Assembly: GCF_014805625.2 (NCBI RefSeq)
Contig: NW_023998415.1
Location: 38,521,131-38,585,130, forward strand
DNA length: 64,000 nt
DNA from: Glossina fuscipes
Taxonomy: Eukaryota > Arthropoda > Insecta > Diptera > Glossinidae
Direction: 5' to 3'
Shown here: piece by piece, positions 12,860 to 24,519 of the stretch
Position numbering within the stretch: position 1 is the stretch's first letter
Layout of the letters: each line of letters starts with the position of its first letter
Translations under genes and position numbers: made by a program
The notes under the pieces: generated by a model
Databases searched by the model: none
Seen by the model: only the letters and a program-made list of their open reading frames with translations
What the model was told of the DNA's origin: nothing

Positions 12860-13308
12860 ATGGAGAAAAATAGTGCAACTTTAGTGAAAAAGCTACAATC
12901 GGAATTAGAAGCCTATCAAAACTTACAGAAATGTAAGGACTCTTGTAAATTTTTTTTTACAACATCTATTTTATTATTGTCCTATTTCTTCTTAAACCTG
13001 CAGCATTTGGCAAACTAATGAAACAGCGCACCATTCTAGAAGGACAGTTGAATGAAAACAAAATCGTCTTCGAAGAATTAAAACTGCTGGGTCCAGAAAA
13101 TAAGGTTTATAAACTTTATGGGCCGGCATTGGTGAAACAAGATTTAGAAGAGTCGCGTCAAAACGTGGGCAAACGAATTGAATACATCTCGAAGGAACTT
13201 AAAAGATTCAACGAAACGCTAGAAGGTTTAGAAAAAGATATGGTTAAACATCGGGAAGCAGTACAAAAACTACAACAACAATATCAAGTTGTGGCAGCCA
13301 TGAAATAA
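12860..13308 (+). CDS. Pfdn6: Prefoldin subunit 6
   Basis: Beta-type subunit of the cytosolic hexameric prefoldin co-chaperone, which captures nascent actin and tubulin and passes them to the CCT chaperonin. Exons: 12860-12932 and 13004-13308, with a 71 bp GT-AG intron. The product is 125 residues, similar to human PFDN6 (129). Exon 1 gives MEKNSATLVKKLQSELEAYQ. Exon 2 carries the conserved core KVYKLYGPALVKQDLEESR, followed by KRIEYISKELKRF, flanked by two coiled-coil arms as expected for the family. An uninterrupted ORF starts at 13018, but this misses exon 1, and the splice restores the canonical N-terminus. Confidence 0.95.
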
Positions 13309-13639
13309 TGTAAAGTAATAGAAGGAAATGTTCAATCCATTTATAGAATCATTTAATTAAAAATCTATAAAGAACCTTGTCTAACCACATAACCTCAATA
13401 ACTAATAATTGAATATGTTTTAAAAAATTGTTTGTTACCTTTTGAGGATTTCTTCAGTTGATAGCAGATAAGAATCGCAAAAAGATATCCAAAAATTTCA
13501 CATTCAGGTACAAATAATTTTTCGCAACAGTAAACAAAATATATTTTATGCGATGGAAAGGGACAACATAAAAATATCGAAAAAATGCCTTCCGGACATA
13601 ATAAATGTTTACATTACAAGAAGAAACATTTTCAAAAAT

Positions 13640-13918
13640 TTTTATCCTAAACATTTCATTTTTACAATGTACATAATTCAGCACGACTCATTGGAGTGCA
13701 AAATCTATTCTTGTGCGATGAAGCGCCACGTGACATGTTGGTCGTCAAACTCTCGGGACTACCGTTTATTAAAGCCAAGTATTGAACTAAGTTTATTAAT
13801 AGAGCCCAGCACCCTTAAACCAATAAGTGAATCCACATTTTCCAAATTATGCGAATTGATCAAATACTCAGTCGGATATAAGTTCTGCCTCGAGAAGGAT
13901 TGCTTCTCGCACTTTTAG
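13640..13918 (-). mobile_element. LINE reverse transcriptase relic, antisense
   Basis: The plus strand shows a 121-codon ORF at 13553-13918, but the minus strand is what makes sense. It reads YLINSHNLENVDSLIGLRVL, then SREFDDQHVTWRF after a GF-KR stretch, interrupted by stops and a frame change. The first piece parallels KLENVDSFIDLEVLF in the LINE at 24520-25890, so both come from related elements. This is the part of RT downstream of the catalytic core in Jockey-type LINEs. Short, decayed and without ends. Confidence 0.65.
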
Positions 13919-15529
13919 AAATTTAATTGTATAAAATTTTTTGAGCACCATGTTTGCATTGTGCATTAACATTGAATAGTTGCATTTTTAAATACAACAA
14001 TTCTAATCAATTATTAATCAGTTATCAATATGATATATAAAAAACAAAAATAAAAAATTCTCATCAATGCATTATTTCCGCCGCAAAACAGGTAAACACG
14101 TAAATAATAGGACAAAGCTTATATGCGCTTACTGTAGCCGTTTTTGGAAAATTAGTAATAATACATACAATTATAAACTATTAAATAACAAAAGCACTTG
14201 GAAAATTTTTTAACATTAAAGGTCCATGCGCGTGGCATATATATGTACGAAACGCACGTTGTACAACAACTCAAGTGGGATATGGACAATTGCATAAAAT
14301 GTGATAAATATGTTAAATACATGCGAACCTTTTAATTATGAAAAAATTTTTCATATTTTTGTAGAAAATCTGCTCTAAAATTTATTAAAGCATATGACGA
14401 ATATAAAATTTTTTAAATTTCCAATATGGGTTGATATAAACGATGAAATTAAAACAAATTACTTTTGCTCACGTTTGTTATTTTTATACCATAGCAAATA
14501 TTTACTTGCAGGCACAGAATTGTATAGGCCTTTGCTTTTTTAATATTTAATACACATCAACGCACCCTAATAGAATTTTTGCCTAGAATGCAAATGGAGA
14601 AATCAGCAGTAAAAAAGCCGCTAATTATCAGCGCTGCTACGTTGATAATAACAGAAGTACTAAAAATCCCTAAAATATGTATTATCTTTAATTTTGGAGA
14701 ATTTCGTAAGCACTTTTGTTATTTGATTCTCTGACATAACCAATTCAGTTTCATTTAATAAGGATTTAACGACGATATTTCAAAGCACAACAGACATTAA
14801 TGTTAATATGTCTTTTTTTATCAAAAAATATGTATATACATCCATATACTTTTATTTTATATCAAAGTATATATATAACTGCTTTGTATTTTTGCTCAAG
14901 AATTATGTAAATGGCTACAGCAATTATTTGAGAATATAAAAAAAGACTTGTCTAACTGTGTATAACGGCCCCCACGTAGAATTATTGATATTTTAAAATA
15001 ATATTCAAAAAAAATGTGCTGTCCAGAACAGTATTAATATGCCAGGCGATGGTTAAAACACATTCAAAACCTTCAACGCCTTTACAACGTAAGACAGAGC
15101 AAACGTAAAGAATTTTTTTTGATTGTTTAAAGTACACAACAAGAATATTTGGCATATTCTATAGATCTGGAGAATAAAATAATTAATGAAACGAGTTACT
15201 AAAGATATTCTATATGTTTGTTTACTATTTCAAAATTTTCAACGATTATGTCTCAAAGAACAGTAAATATTATTGTTAACATATCTGTTTTGTCAACCAA
15301 AAACGTTCAATGATTTTTTTCTTCTTTCATGATTCAATATCAGAGCATTGATATCACTGCTTATTATTTAGTGCCACGCAATTCTTAAGAGTTTTTTCCT
15401 AAGGATTAAAAAAATATCTAAAATCATTATTTCAGAAAATAAGAACGGGCTGGTGTAACTATTTATAACATTCAGCACGAAGTTTATTTAAAAGAATTAT
15501 TCACATTTTAATATCGTAATCAGAAAAAA
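13919..15529. other. Intergenic between the LINE relic and Grasp65
   Basis: About 1.6 kb of AT-rich DNA. No coding signal, RNA gene or repeat that I can name. The right end must contain the Grasp65 promoter and 5' UTR. Confidence 0.5.
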
Positions 15530-17056
15530 ATGGGTTCCAGTCATAGTATCGAAATACCCGGCGGTGGAACTGAAGGCTACCACGTCTTAAGGGTATAAAA
15601 CAGTGTAAAGATTAAGACTTTTCTATGTAATATAAATAATTCACAGGTTCAAGACAATTCCCCTGGCCAAAAGGCAGGCTTAGAAGCATTTTTCGATTTT
15701 ATAGTAGCTATTGCTGGTACCAGGTTGGATCAAGATAACGATATGCTGAAAGAATTACTTAAACAACATGTGGATAAACCAGTGCGAGTTACTGTCTATT
15801 CCAGTAAAACTCAGACAGTTCGAGAAGTTATCTTAACTCCCAGTAGCGGTTGGGGAGGTCAAGGTCTCTTGGGGGTTAGCATACGCTTTTGTTCATTTGA
15901 AGGAGCTAACGAGAATGTTTGGCATATCCTAGAGGTTCATCCAAATTCCCCAGCTGAAGAAGCTGGTCTCAGAGCTTACTCTGATTACGTGATTGGTGCT
16001 GATGCTATACGCCATGAAAATGATGACTTGTTTACTTTGATTGAGACTCACGAGCAGCAACTTTTAAAAATCTATTTGTACAATATAGATGATGATGCAT
16101 GTCGTGAAGTAACAATTACACCCAATTCACAGTGGGGTGGGGAGGGGGCATTGGGTTGTGGCATTGGTTACGGGTATTTACATCGCATTCCAGTTCAAGC
16201 AGGTAATGTGACTCTTGCTAAGTCATCCACCACAATTTCCCCAATTAATATTACTGCGGCAAAGCCAGAATCAACATCGGTAACTACAAATGCGGCAGCT
16301 GCGTCCGTAATAGCGCCGACCTTACCTTATGTGCCTCCATTGAGTAATACTTTCACTCCAAGTACTGCGAACAAAACTATTGAAGCCTTAGCAAACGTTT
16401 CAACTGGAACTTCGCCTAAGGTTAACGTCGCAGCTGCGACTAACGCTACAGAAAGTGTTTTCAAAGCTTATTTTAGTCAAGGCGATAATGCGCCCGAACT
16501 GGAGCCGACGCCATCAAACTATGAAACAGCAGACTATCCATATGATACTACACCTGAAGTTCAGTCAACGACAGATGCAAATCTAGTGTCGACAACGCAG
16601 TCTGCAGTAAAAACTAACAATGTTTATACCGCACCAATCACAACTAGCATCGCCCCTCCCACTAATATTTATATACCTGGTGTAATAGACCCTTTAGTAG
16701 CTAATAAAACTGACACAGATTTTGCAAGCAACGTTCAAAGAATGTCTTCGCCTCTAACAAATATTGGAGCTGAAGTGTCGTCACCAATTCCAATGTTCTC
16801 TCCAGGTCTGCAGCAATATATGTCTTCGCCGGCAGCGCTGTCCTACCCAACAGCTCAAACGATACCCACTTATCCCCAAGTGCAACCATCGATGGGAGGA
16901 TTGTATCCTACTCAAACCACATCAATGTCGCCGCAAATATTTCAGCATTATGAACAACAACAGCAATCACAAAAAAATTCCGTAGGTCCTATCGTGGCGC
17001 CCACCACAATACCTTCTCCTCCGCAGCTCCCTTCTACTTCTCCCTGTTCAAATTAA
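15530..17056 (+). CDS. Grasp65: Golgi reassembly-stacking protein (GRASP65/55 orthologue)
   Basis: Peripheral Golgi protein that tethers cisternae by homo-oligomerising through its PDZ-like domains. It also takes part in unconventional secretion. Exons: 15530-15592 and 15647-17056, separated by a 54 bp GT-AG intron. The product is 490 residues. It begins MGSSHS, a good N-myristoylation signal (Gly2, Ser6) for membrane anchoring. Residues up to about 210 form the tandem GRASP domain: [20 protein letters not shown] and [13 protein letters not shown] in the first half, [11 protein letters not shown] and [20 protein letters not shown] in the second. The rest is a low-complexity Ser/Thr/Pro/Gln-rich tail, the usual regulatory phosphorylation region. 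An AATAAA lies near 17231, about 175 bases after the stop. The large ORF from 15725 misses exon 1. Confidence 0.96.
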
Positions 17057-17542
17057 ACTTTATCCGCCATTCGTTAGTTGTTTCATAAAACTAAAGCTTT
17101 CTCTTTCTAGCATTATCATTTCGTTTTGTATAATTTAGAGCAGATTACAATATATTATTTTCTATATTCTTATTTTTAAAAGCAAATTTATTGCAAGTAG
17201 AACGAAACCGTGTATACGTATGCATGGTTAAATAAAATAAATATTAATGTATTATATGTGTTTATGTGTGTTTGTAAAAATCATCAAATTCGTTGAATAA
17301 CATATAAAATACCTATGCATTATTATGTATATGGCTTTGCAGAAACAAATTATCTGACAGAATAAGCGTGGAAAAGCCTTATACTATGATCCAAATAGAC
17401 AATTATATATAAGTATATGTCAAATTTCGCTAAATTTTCTCATTCATTCATTCCAATTCCGAAAAAAGTTTTATTTTGCCTTCAGGTCTTTCACTTTGCG
17501 CATTTTTTCTTCCGTTGTCTAAGCCGATTCTTTAACGTTCAT

Positions 17543-17698
17543 ATGGAGTATGAGGAGCTCATATTACAAGAGCAATACGAAACCTTGGGAAGCAACTATG
17601 CCTCGCATGTACGTCTTACAGTATATAATGATTTTTCTAAAAAATTGACTAACCAGTTAAGGAAAATCTTAAAAAGTTTATATAGCCAGCAATCATAA
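17543..17698 (+). CDS. Small ORF, 51 aa, function unknown
   Basis: I do not recognise this protein. The frame stays open from 17417, but the segment from the ATG at 17543 looks the most protein-like: MEYEELILQEQYETLGSNYA at the start, then a Leu/Lys-rich amphipathic end (LTNQLRKILKSLY). A pyrimidine-rich run ending in ttcag at about 17473-17486 could be a splice acceptor, so this might be the last exon of a transcript with a 5' UTR intron. It lies 0.5 kb after Grasp65 on the same strand. It could be a conserved micropeptide or chance; homologues in other flies would decide. Confidence 0.35.
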   Translation: MEYEELILQEQYETLGSNYASHVRLTVYNDFSKKLTNQLRKILKSLYSQQS

Positions 17699-18149
17699 GA
17701 GTAGGAACTTTTTGTACTTATTTTTATTTTTCGCTTTTATAGCCTCTACAAAGTTAAATTAAATCTATCAAAGTATACATAATCCTAACCAATTTCTGCG
17801 ACGTAGCCGACCGAAGTGTTTTTGTCCATCCATGATGACAATACCAAAAACTTGTCCAGAGAGAATAAATTTCAAATTTAGTTGAGTCAATGTGTGAGCC
17901 ATCATTAATATAATCTAATCAAATATCGCCGATAAGGTAGCAATAAGTATTAAGAGATTTCGTTCTTTTTATGAATATAGTAGTTATAGAAAAAAAGAGA
18001 AGGGATACAAAAGAAAAAAAAAATCTTCTCCACTAAAAAAAATACCGATGTAGACAGAGCTAACGCCATCAAATAAAATGTGAATATTCTCTCTTCGCGG
18101 ATTTAAGAGAGAAATGTGCAATAATAATTTATGCCAACATAGCAATAAC

Positions 18150-19290
18150 ACAAATAAGAAAGATATATTCGGCTACGGACGAGTTTCGCATACCCGTCAC
18201 CCTTAAAATGTTTGGCGTTACATGCTTTTTACTTATTGTCATAAAAAAATTAATGGAATAAATTATTTATCTCTCCTTACCTCTTACTTGAATAAAAGCT
18301 AATGTTAAGAAAAATTAATTTATCACATCGTGACGTCTATCATAATTAATTTAATTTCAATACTTTTAGCCCTTTTATTTGATAACAATATCGCTGGTAT
18401 TATTAAGAAAAAAATTCATCGATCAAATCATGGTGTCCGCCACATTCATTTTAGAATTAACGTATTTTTAGATCGCATATATCGTATTTCTCGGACTATA
18501 AGACGCAACTTCGTATATCGAAAAATGGGCTCAAATTGTGGATGCGTCTTATGGGGTCCGAAGGTAGCATTAAAATATTTTTTCACTAAATCGTCTCTAA
18601 ATTTGAGATTTGAAAGGAGTAATAGCAATACCTCAGATGAAACTATGACGAACGGTGACATTAACGGGACGAACGATAATGAAGATGATAGAGAATGAAG
18701 ATGAACTGAACGACTTATGTTAACAATAAATAGAAATTATGATCCGAAACTAATATTAAAATATATTTTTCAAAAAATCATCTCACAATTTGAAGTACGT
18801 CTTATAGTCCGAAAATATACAAAATAGTTTTAACCATTCAGTCTTGTTTACCTTATGGTTATATTATATATGGTTAAGCATAAAATCTCAAAAAAGTGAA
18901 AAGAAGGAGAATTTAATCACTTGTAACTCCTTATATAAGTTACGTAGGCATTTACGTTCGTAAAATAACTGGGAAATTGTAGCCAACAAAAACTCATGAA
19001 TTTTTGGATAGAAAAAAAACGGATTTACGTTCAGTTTAGGCGTCGCTACGAGCTTGGCACTCTGGCCAGTTTGACCGATTTCTAATGCCAGCCTCCGTGC
19101 AATGACTACCAAATGTTTCTGCTAAACTTGAAATCGATGTCTTCATTTTTGCGATCAAGAGAGTATTAACAATATACACCACACAGACGGACCGACGTGG
19201 TTTAATCAGTTCAGAATTTCAAGGTGAAAGCTCAAGGATCTCTAAAGCTTCCCTTCCCCATTCACGGTCAGATATTTAAAATATATTTTA
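18150..19290 (+). repeat. Dispersed repeat copy, interrupted
   Basis: The left end (atattcggctacggacgag, 18162-18180, then tacccgtcaccc) resembles the left ends at 19626 and 36775. The right portion (about 19020-19220) has the family landmarks gaaatcgatgtcttcatttt and cacagacggaccgacg. The distance between these parts is larger than in the shorter copies, and the palindromic element at 18491-18812 lies between them. No clean right terminus is visible. Confidence 0.4.
18491..18812. repeat. Candidate non-autonomous DNA transposon (MITE-like inverted repeats)
   Basis: The termini tcggactataagacgc (18491-18506) and acgtcttatagtccga (18797-18812) are inverted repeats, matching at 15 of 16 positions. 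A third, imperfect inverted copy lies inside, at 18544-18561. The 322 bp unit encodes no transposase; the plus-strand ORF running across it (18330-18698) starts outside and is low-complexity. The family is unknown to me. It sits inside the dispersed repeat copy at 18150-19290. Confidence 0.5.
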
Positions 19291-19646
19291 TGCTAAAAGT
19301 TGGGAGCTTTCCCAAAATAAAACGATGCTAAATTCCTAACCAAGTGAGGGAATAGGACATAACTTTATCGACATAAAGATAATAAATGGAAAACAAAGCG
19401 AAATATTATCCCCCAGCAACTGATGTAATATATGAATGAACTGCCGATGTTTACGTACATATTGAGAGCAACTTTACCAGTTTTCTTAATGCATAACAGA
19501 TTTAGCAGAACTTCTGCAGTTTGTATCGTGAACAACAACAACTATTCAATTAACGCTAGAACTGTCGGCAACGGCAATTTGACTCATATAGAAATTCAAG
19601 AAAAAAAAAACAAAAGAAAAGAAAGTTCAGTCGGGACCGAACATAT

Positions 19647-20480
19647 TATACCCATCACCGAAGAAAAAAAAATAAACAAAAGGAGTAAAAGAACAAAAGA
19701 CTGAGAGCATGACTCTCTATAATATGGAGTGGGCGCAGTTCATTTCTTCTATTTTTAAAATAAAAATTTTTGTCACATAGGCATGTGGGCGTTATAGGCG
19801 TGTCCTTTGAAAAGTTCAGGGCAATTAGAAATTCATTTGCAAATTTGTAGACGATATCTTCATTTTCGCTAACGGGACTATGTTTACCACAAATACTACA
19901 AAGTTGCACAAATAGACAGATGGATAAATTTGAAACTTGCCAAGAATTTATGTACTTTATGGGGTTTTGAAGTTTTTTTCTGCGCCTTATAAAGGTATTG
20001 AATAAATAATTATATTTTGATACATCATAATATTGGGTAGGCGTGGTCATTTCCATTTTCCACTTTTGTGGACAAGCGCTACAGCATCGTCCATAGAATA
20101 TGCGTTCAAATTTTTGCACATTTATTTAATATAATTAATGAGTAATGAGCAAAAAAACCAATTTTTCATTCCCTTTGCAAAAGGGAGATATTCTCAGTTT
20201 ACGTGGTGCAGTGGTCGTGTCCTTCCACCGATTTGGCACATTTTCAATGGCAATTTGCCTGCACGATTTTCCAATGTTTCCGCCAAATTTGAAGTTGATA
20301 GCTTCACTTTTGCGGCCAGGAGAATATTTACAAAAGACACTACGCAGACGGACAGACGGACATGCTTAAATTGATTTAGAATTCGATGCTGATCAAGAAT
20401 ATATATATGATGCTTACTTCTGGGCGTTGCAAACATCTTCACAAAATGAAGATATCTCTCATCCTTCGGTGATGCGTATA
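19647..20480 (+). repeat. Dispersed repeat, most complete copy, with 17 bp inverted termini
   Basis: The left terminus tatacccatcaccgaag (19647-19663) and the right terminus cttcggtgatgcgtata (20464-20480) are inverted repeats at 16 of 17 positions. Just outside the left end is a small palindrome, tcgggaccga. Inside are cagacggacagacggac (about 20345-20361) and gaagttgatagcttcac, found in the other copies. It contains no long conserved ORF. The class is not certain: a TIR transposon derivative is the simplest reading. Confidence 0.5.
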
Positions 20481-20795
20481 AAAAAGAAAAATATGCCCTC
20501 AGATGGAATCAAGATAAAATTCCTTCTATTTTATCATAGACTTAAGTGAGCACAATTGTATTAGCCGCAGTTGTCTTACATCTAACAGTCAACTTTGCTC
20601 GATTATGCTTTTACTTGCTTTACCTGTAAAATTCAAAAAAAAAAACTATTCAATAAAGAAGAAAGAAAGAAGTCAAGTGATATCATAGCAACCAAGCAAT
20701 ATTTTGTTTAGTTCAGAAAGTAAAAGGAACAAGAACATTTCCCTTTAATCGGCAATAAAAATCTCCTTTCCTTTTCAATTCGAAAACGTTGAAAT

Positions 20796-22796
20796 ATGGT
20801 CAATTTTGTCTATCCGGAAGAGCTTACTTATTTTGTTGAAAGCATACGTCCGTTTCATATAATCGATATTGGTTCGCCAAAATGGTTCGATGTCCATGAA
20901 ATGATTATAAAATTAAGTCAACAAGCTACTTTGGAAGCTGTGGAGCATCGTGAAGAGGAGGTTAAAGAAATGTTAATTACTACGGATAAATTGAAAATAT
21001 TGATACACGAAGCGTTTTGCGTCTTTTTGTGGAAGACTCGAGTGCTACCCCATTTGCTCGACATTGATCCCAATCCGGAGGCGACTTTTGTTATATATAC
21101 GGTTCTGTACCATGAAGGAGCAGTAATGTCTTTATTGGACGTAGCATTATATCATGAGAGTGGTTGCCAAGCCTTACAAGATTCTGCTTTAGATTTGGTA
21201 GATTATTGTGCTCAAGCAGTAGCACAGGTGATTGGTCTGGTAAGGTAAGCTAGTCATTTCACAAAATTACAAACGTCTAATTGTTCAATTAATTTGGAAT
21301 GTTGCCACCAGGCGGCCATTAGTTTTTGCTTATGATTTCCATTTTCCATAATATATATAACTTGCATTGGAGTTTTTAGCTTCGAAAGTCTAAACAACTT
21401 TCTATTAGGTTATTTGTTGCTATACACTAGAAAAAAATTTAGTAGGAACGGACAGAATGCATAACACAAGCACAAATGCTAAATTATTTTAATTTTACAA
21501 CTTGTTCGCCGGTTTGCGTGTTTTCTATAGCATGGGGCATCATGAAAATGAAACCAATTTAGACGTAGATGCATCAATACTCTCCGAGCTCGAGAGGCAA
21601 AAGAGGGATCTCATCTATAAAATTGGTTTGCGGTGCATTTCAATATTAAACTATTTAGCTGATAACGTGAATGCTTTGCCATTGAATGCGAGCCGACGAT
21701 TGGTAGTAACACATGATGTCCCTTGGCTAATGGCTGATTTACTCAACTTTCGACCGTGGCAGAGACGAACCAAGAAGGGATTAGAGAAATATATTGGTAC
21801 ACTTTAAAGAAAATCGTAAATATAATCTTTCAGTATTGAATTATTTTTTTTTAATTTCTTAGACGATAAATGGATTGTTGTCAAGGGAGAGGAGGCAAGT
21901 AAAGTTATTAAGCATGAGGCGCAGGCTTGGTTTTGCATGCGTCAAATACTATTCAATAACAAACTAATGCAGAATTATGAAATCAACGAAGAAAGACGTA
22001 AACGCCTAGCCGCGGTAAAGTGATTCAATAGATTTTCTACATATATATTAAATGAATTTCTTCGGCGTTCTTTATCTATCAATTTTTAGTGTCAATGCCT
22101 TCTCCACGAATGTCTGTTGGATCAATTACCTCCGCTTATTGAGCTTAAACAATTGCTATGCAATTTATCATTGTCAAGTGGCAGTGGCGGCAGTGCCAGA
22201 AACAATTTGTTCTTAGAAGAAGTACCTGAAATTCGGGAACGGCTTATAGGCGAGACTGAAAAATCCGGTGGATTTATAGAAATTGCTAAGCAACAAGAAA
22301 ATATATTTTTGTGTAAAGATAAACAGAAAATTTCTGATATCGCTCAACGTTTAAATGCAGCCTACAACACGGATTTACTGGCCGAATTAGAGCAGAAAGT
22401 CGAGGAAACTGAAAAAGAATCTGCCGTCGATCACGATGACGGAGACAAAAGTGATGGAGTTAAAAATCATAAATGTGGCAATTGTTTAGCTGATGCTGAA
22501 AAGAAATGCTCTCAATGCAAATCCATTTATTACTGCTCCAGGTATATAACATTGTAGTTCACAAATATCCGGCGTATATATACATCTTGATATAATCCCA
22601 TATTGTTATTTGTTCACGATTAACTTCTTATTAAAGTAGATTAGATCATCGCAGCTGTTGCGCCAAAGCGGAATCTTTAATTGATTAACGTATACGGTGG
22701 GGTTCAGTTAATGTCTTTGTATGCTTTCTTTATAATTCCAGGAAATGTCAATTGGATGATTGGCCGAATCATAAAAGGAATTGTGTAAAAGTTTAA
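20796..22796 (+). CDS. Zmynd10: Zinc finger MYND domain protein 10 (ZMYND10), ciliary dynein assembly
   Basis: Cytoplasmic factor needed to pre-assemble axonemal dynein arms. In flies this concerns chordotonal neurons and sperm. Five exons: 20796-21244, 21531-21796, 21863-22014, 22090-22541 and 22742-22796. All introns have GT-AG ends, and phases agree throughout. The product is 457 residues (human 440). The N-terminal alpha-helical body includes LDLVDYCAQAVAQVIGL and YHEGAVMSLLDVALYHE, which follow the human order. Exon 4 has LPPLIELKQLLCNLSL and FLEEVPEIRERL. The C-terminal MYND zinc finger (about residues 418-455) spans exons 4 and 5: CGNCLADAEKKCSQCKSIYY, then C, KCQLDDWPNHKRNC. An AATAAA near 23056 is a likely poly-A signal. 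Confidence 0.95.
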
Positions 22797-23137
22797 AAAA
22801 CTTGGACTGGTCCAATTTCAAGAACTATTTTGGTAAAAACGGCATAACAAACTAACTCGATATATGCCAAACTTCACGCTTTCGTTTAAATGATTATTAA
22901 ATTTTTTGAGTGACTTGTTCCATAAAAATTCGAGAACCTGTTGATTATAATAGGGTCTTGTAATTTAAGAAGTTTCAATCCAAATTTGCACTGCACTTAT
23001 TTTGAATGTTTCCATATTTTTTGTATATATATATACCCAGACATCTTGCTTCTTAAATAAAATTCCTTTGCTTTGTGTTTAAAAGTATTTTTTTCTTCGT
23101 TAAACACTTTGTTGAGACACAATGAAACGAAATGGAA
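22797..23137. other. Convergent 3' region between Zmynd10 and RpS12
   Basis: About 340 bp separate the two stop codons, which face each other. It contains an AATAAA for Zmynd10 near 23056 and otherwise no signal that I can name. Confidence 0.6.
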
Positions 23138-23726
23138 TTAACTATTTTGCCTCAAATGATCTTTTACTACATCTAAGGCTTGCGTCTCTTCACCAAAATC
23201 CTTAATAACAACAACTGAGCATCCGCATACTTTACGTGGTTTACCCTCTTTGTCAATTTTGCATAAACCTGACCATTCACCAAGTTTTTTATGAGAATCG
23301 ACTCGGATTAATGGTATTTGATGTTCGTTGCATAGTGCAGTAACCAGTTTTTTGTAATTAGGCTCATCGAAAGATTCTGCCAAGATGCATAAAACAGCTT
23401 GTCGTCTATAAAATTAATAAATTTTTTATAATAGAAAATAAGAAGAAAAAAAAGACAACTTACTTATCTAAAGCTTTACAAGCTTGATGAATTCCATGCA
23501 CAAGACCATCAGCAATCAAAGATTTTTTTAAAACTTCTTGCAATGCTTGATTAATATCCATACCGGCACCTATTGTGGGTACAGCTGAAGGAATATCTCT
23601 TCATAACAAATCCAAAAATCAAGAGAATAATATAAATATTAATTCAATTAATTCACATTTTTTCGCTTAAGATTTTTTTTTTTGCTGTACATATGAACAA
23701 TAAACTTACACATCAACATCAGCCAT
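23138..23726 (-). CDS. RpS12: 40S ribosomal protein S12
   Basis: eS12, a small-subunit ribosomal protein of the L7Ae/L30e fold at the beak of the 40S subunit; in Drosophila it also has a role in cell competition. Exons: 23726-23710 (17 bases: MADVD plus two bases), 23598-23464 and 23405-23138. The spliced protein is 139 residues, the length I recall for Drosophila RpS12. Landmarks: [20 protein letters not shown], then [39 protein letters not shown] and [20 protein letters not shown]. The tiny first exon and the phase-2 junctions fit only this reading. The 111 bp intron 1 acceptor has a weak pyrimidine tract. Confidence 0.96.
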
Positions 23727-24519
23727 TTTCGTCGGTTACTAATATTAAATATATTATTTGGGCACGGCAATTATAAAAAAAACCGAATGTTATTATTATG
23801 ATGGTCACGATATTTAATAATCAAACTTTAGATAAATTCCCAGATTGTCGTACCTTTTTTGGCTGGCGGAAATAAAGGAAGGAAAGAGTATACACTGCTC
23901 TTTACGTCATAACTTGACAGTTGGTAAAATATTAAATATATGTAAAAGCTTTACGTTGCGGCAATACTTAACAATGAGTCTTTAACAGCAATTCTGATAC
24001 AGACTGTTTAAAAACTATATAATCAAAATTCGTTGTCTTTATCTTCCAAAAAAAAATCAATGCCGTAAGGAACAAAAGTTTTGATATAATATAATTACAA
24101 CTTAGTATGTCATTCATTCATTTACCTGAGTAATTTGTATTTTGTTTTATTGCCAGCATGAGGAACCGTTGAACCATTCTAGCGCGTAATATCCAACTTT
24201 ATCAAAAAATGTTATGATTTTAATAAAACCAATATTTTACTGTTTAAATCTCATCTTTCATACATTATGTTCGATTTTTCTCCTGAGAACATTGAAACCC
24301 TACTGTCGTCGTTCTATTTTTGCATCCATTACGATCAAGTATCGTAGCCGTGGACGCAAGTGTTCGCTTTGGCTTAACAAGGGAATTAAATAGTACAAAA
24401 GTAGGAAAAACACACTTTTCCGAACATTTAGCAGAAGTGCTTCTGCTTACGACTATTGGAAGCCATAGATATAATTATCTTAACCACCAATATTATTGCA
24501 GATACCTTGGTCATTAATT
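23727..24519. other. RpS12 upstream region
   Basis: Holds the RpS12 5' UTR and promoter. A cctttttt run lies at about 23851, but I cannot place the transcription start. The rest is AT-rich without recognisable genes. Confidence 0.45.

Larger units (their letters stand above)
17699..20795. other. Intergenic with nested repeats, up to Zmynd10
   Basis: About 3.1 kb without a gene. Most of it consists of two neighbouring copies of a dispersed repeat (18150-19290 and 19647-20480), the first apparently interrupted by a palindromic element at 18491-18812. The last 300 bases hold the Zmynd10 5' UTR and promoter. Confidence 0.55.

Noticed and set aside
13553..13918. 121-codon plus-strand ORF
   Set aside because: The minus strand carries LINE RT motifs (LENVDS..GL, SREFDDQHVTW) with the correct order; the plus ORF is its antisense.
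18330..18698. 122-codon plus-strand ORF
   Set aside because: It spans the left end of a palindromic repeat element, has a low-complexity Asn/Asp tail, and shows no family signature.
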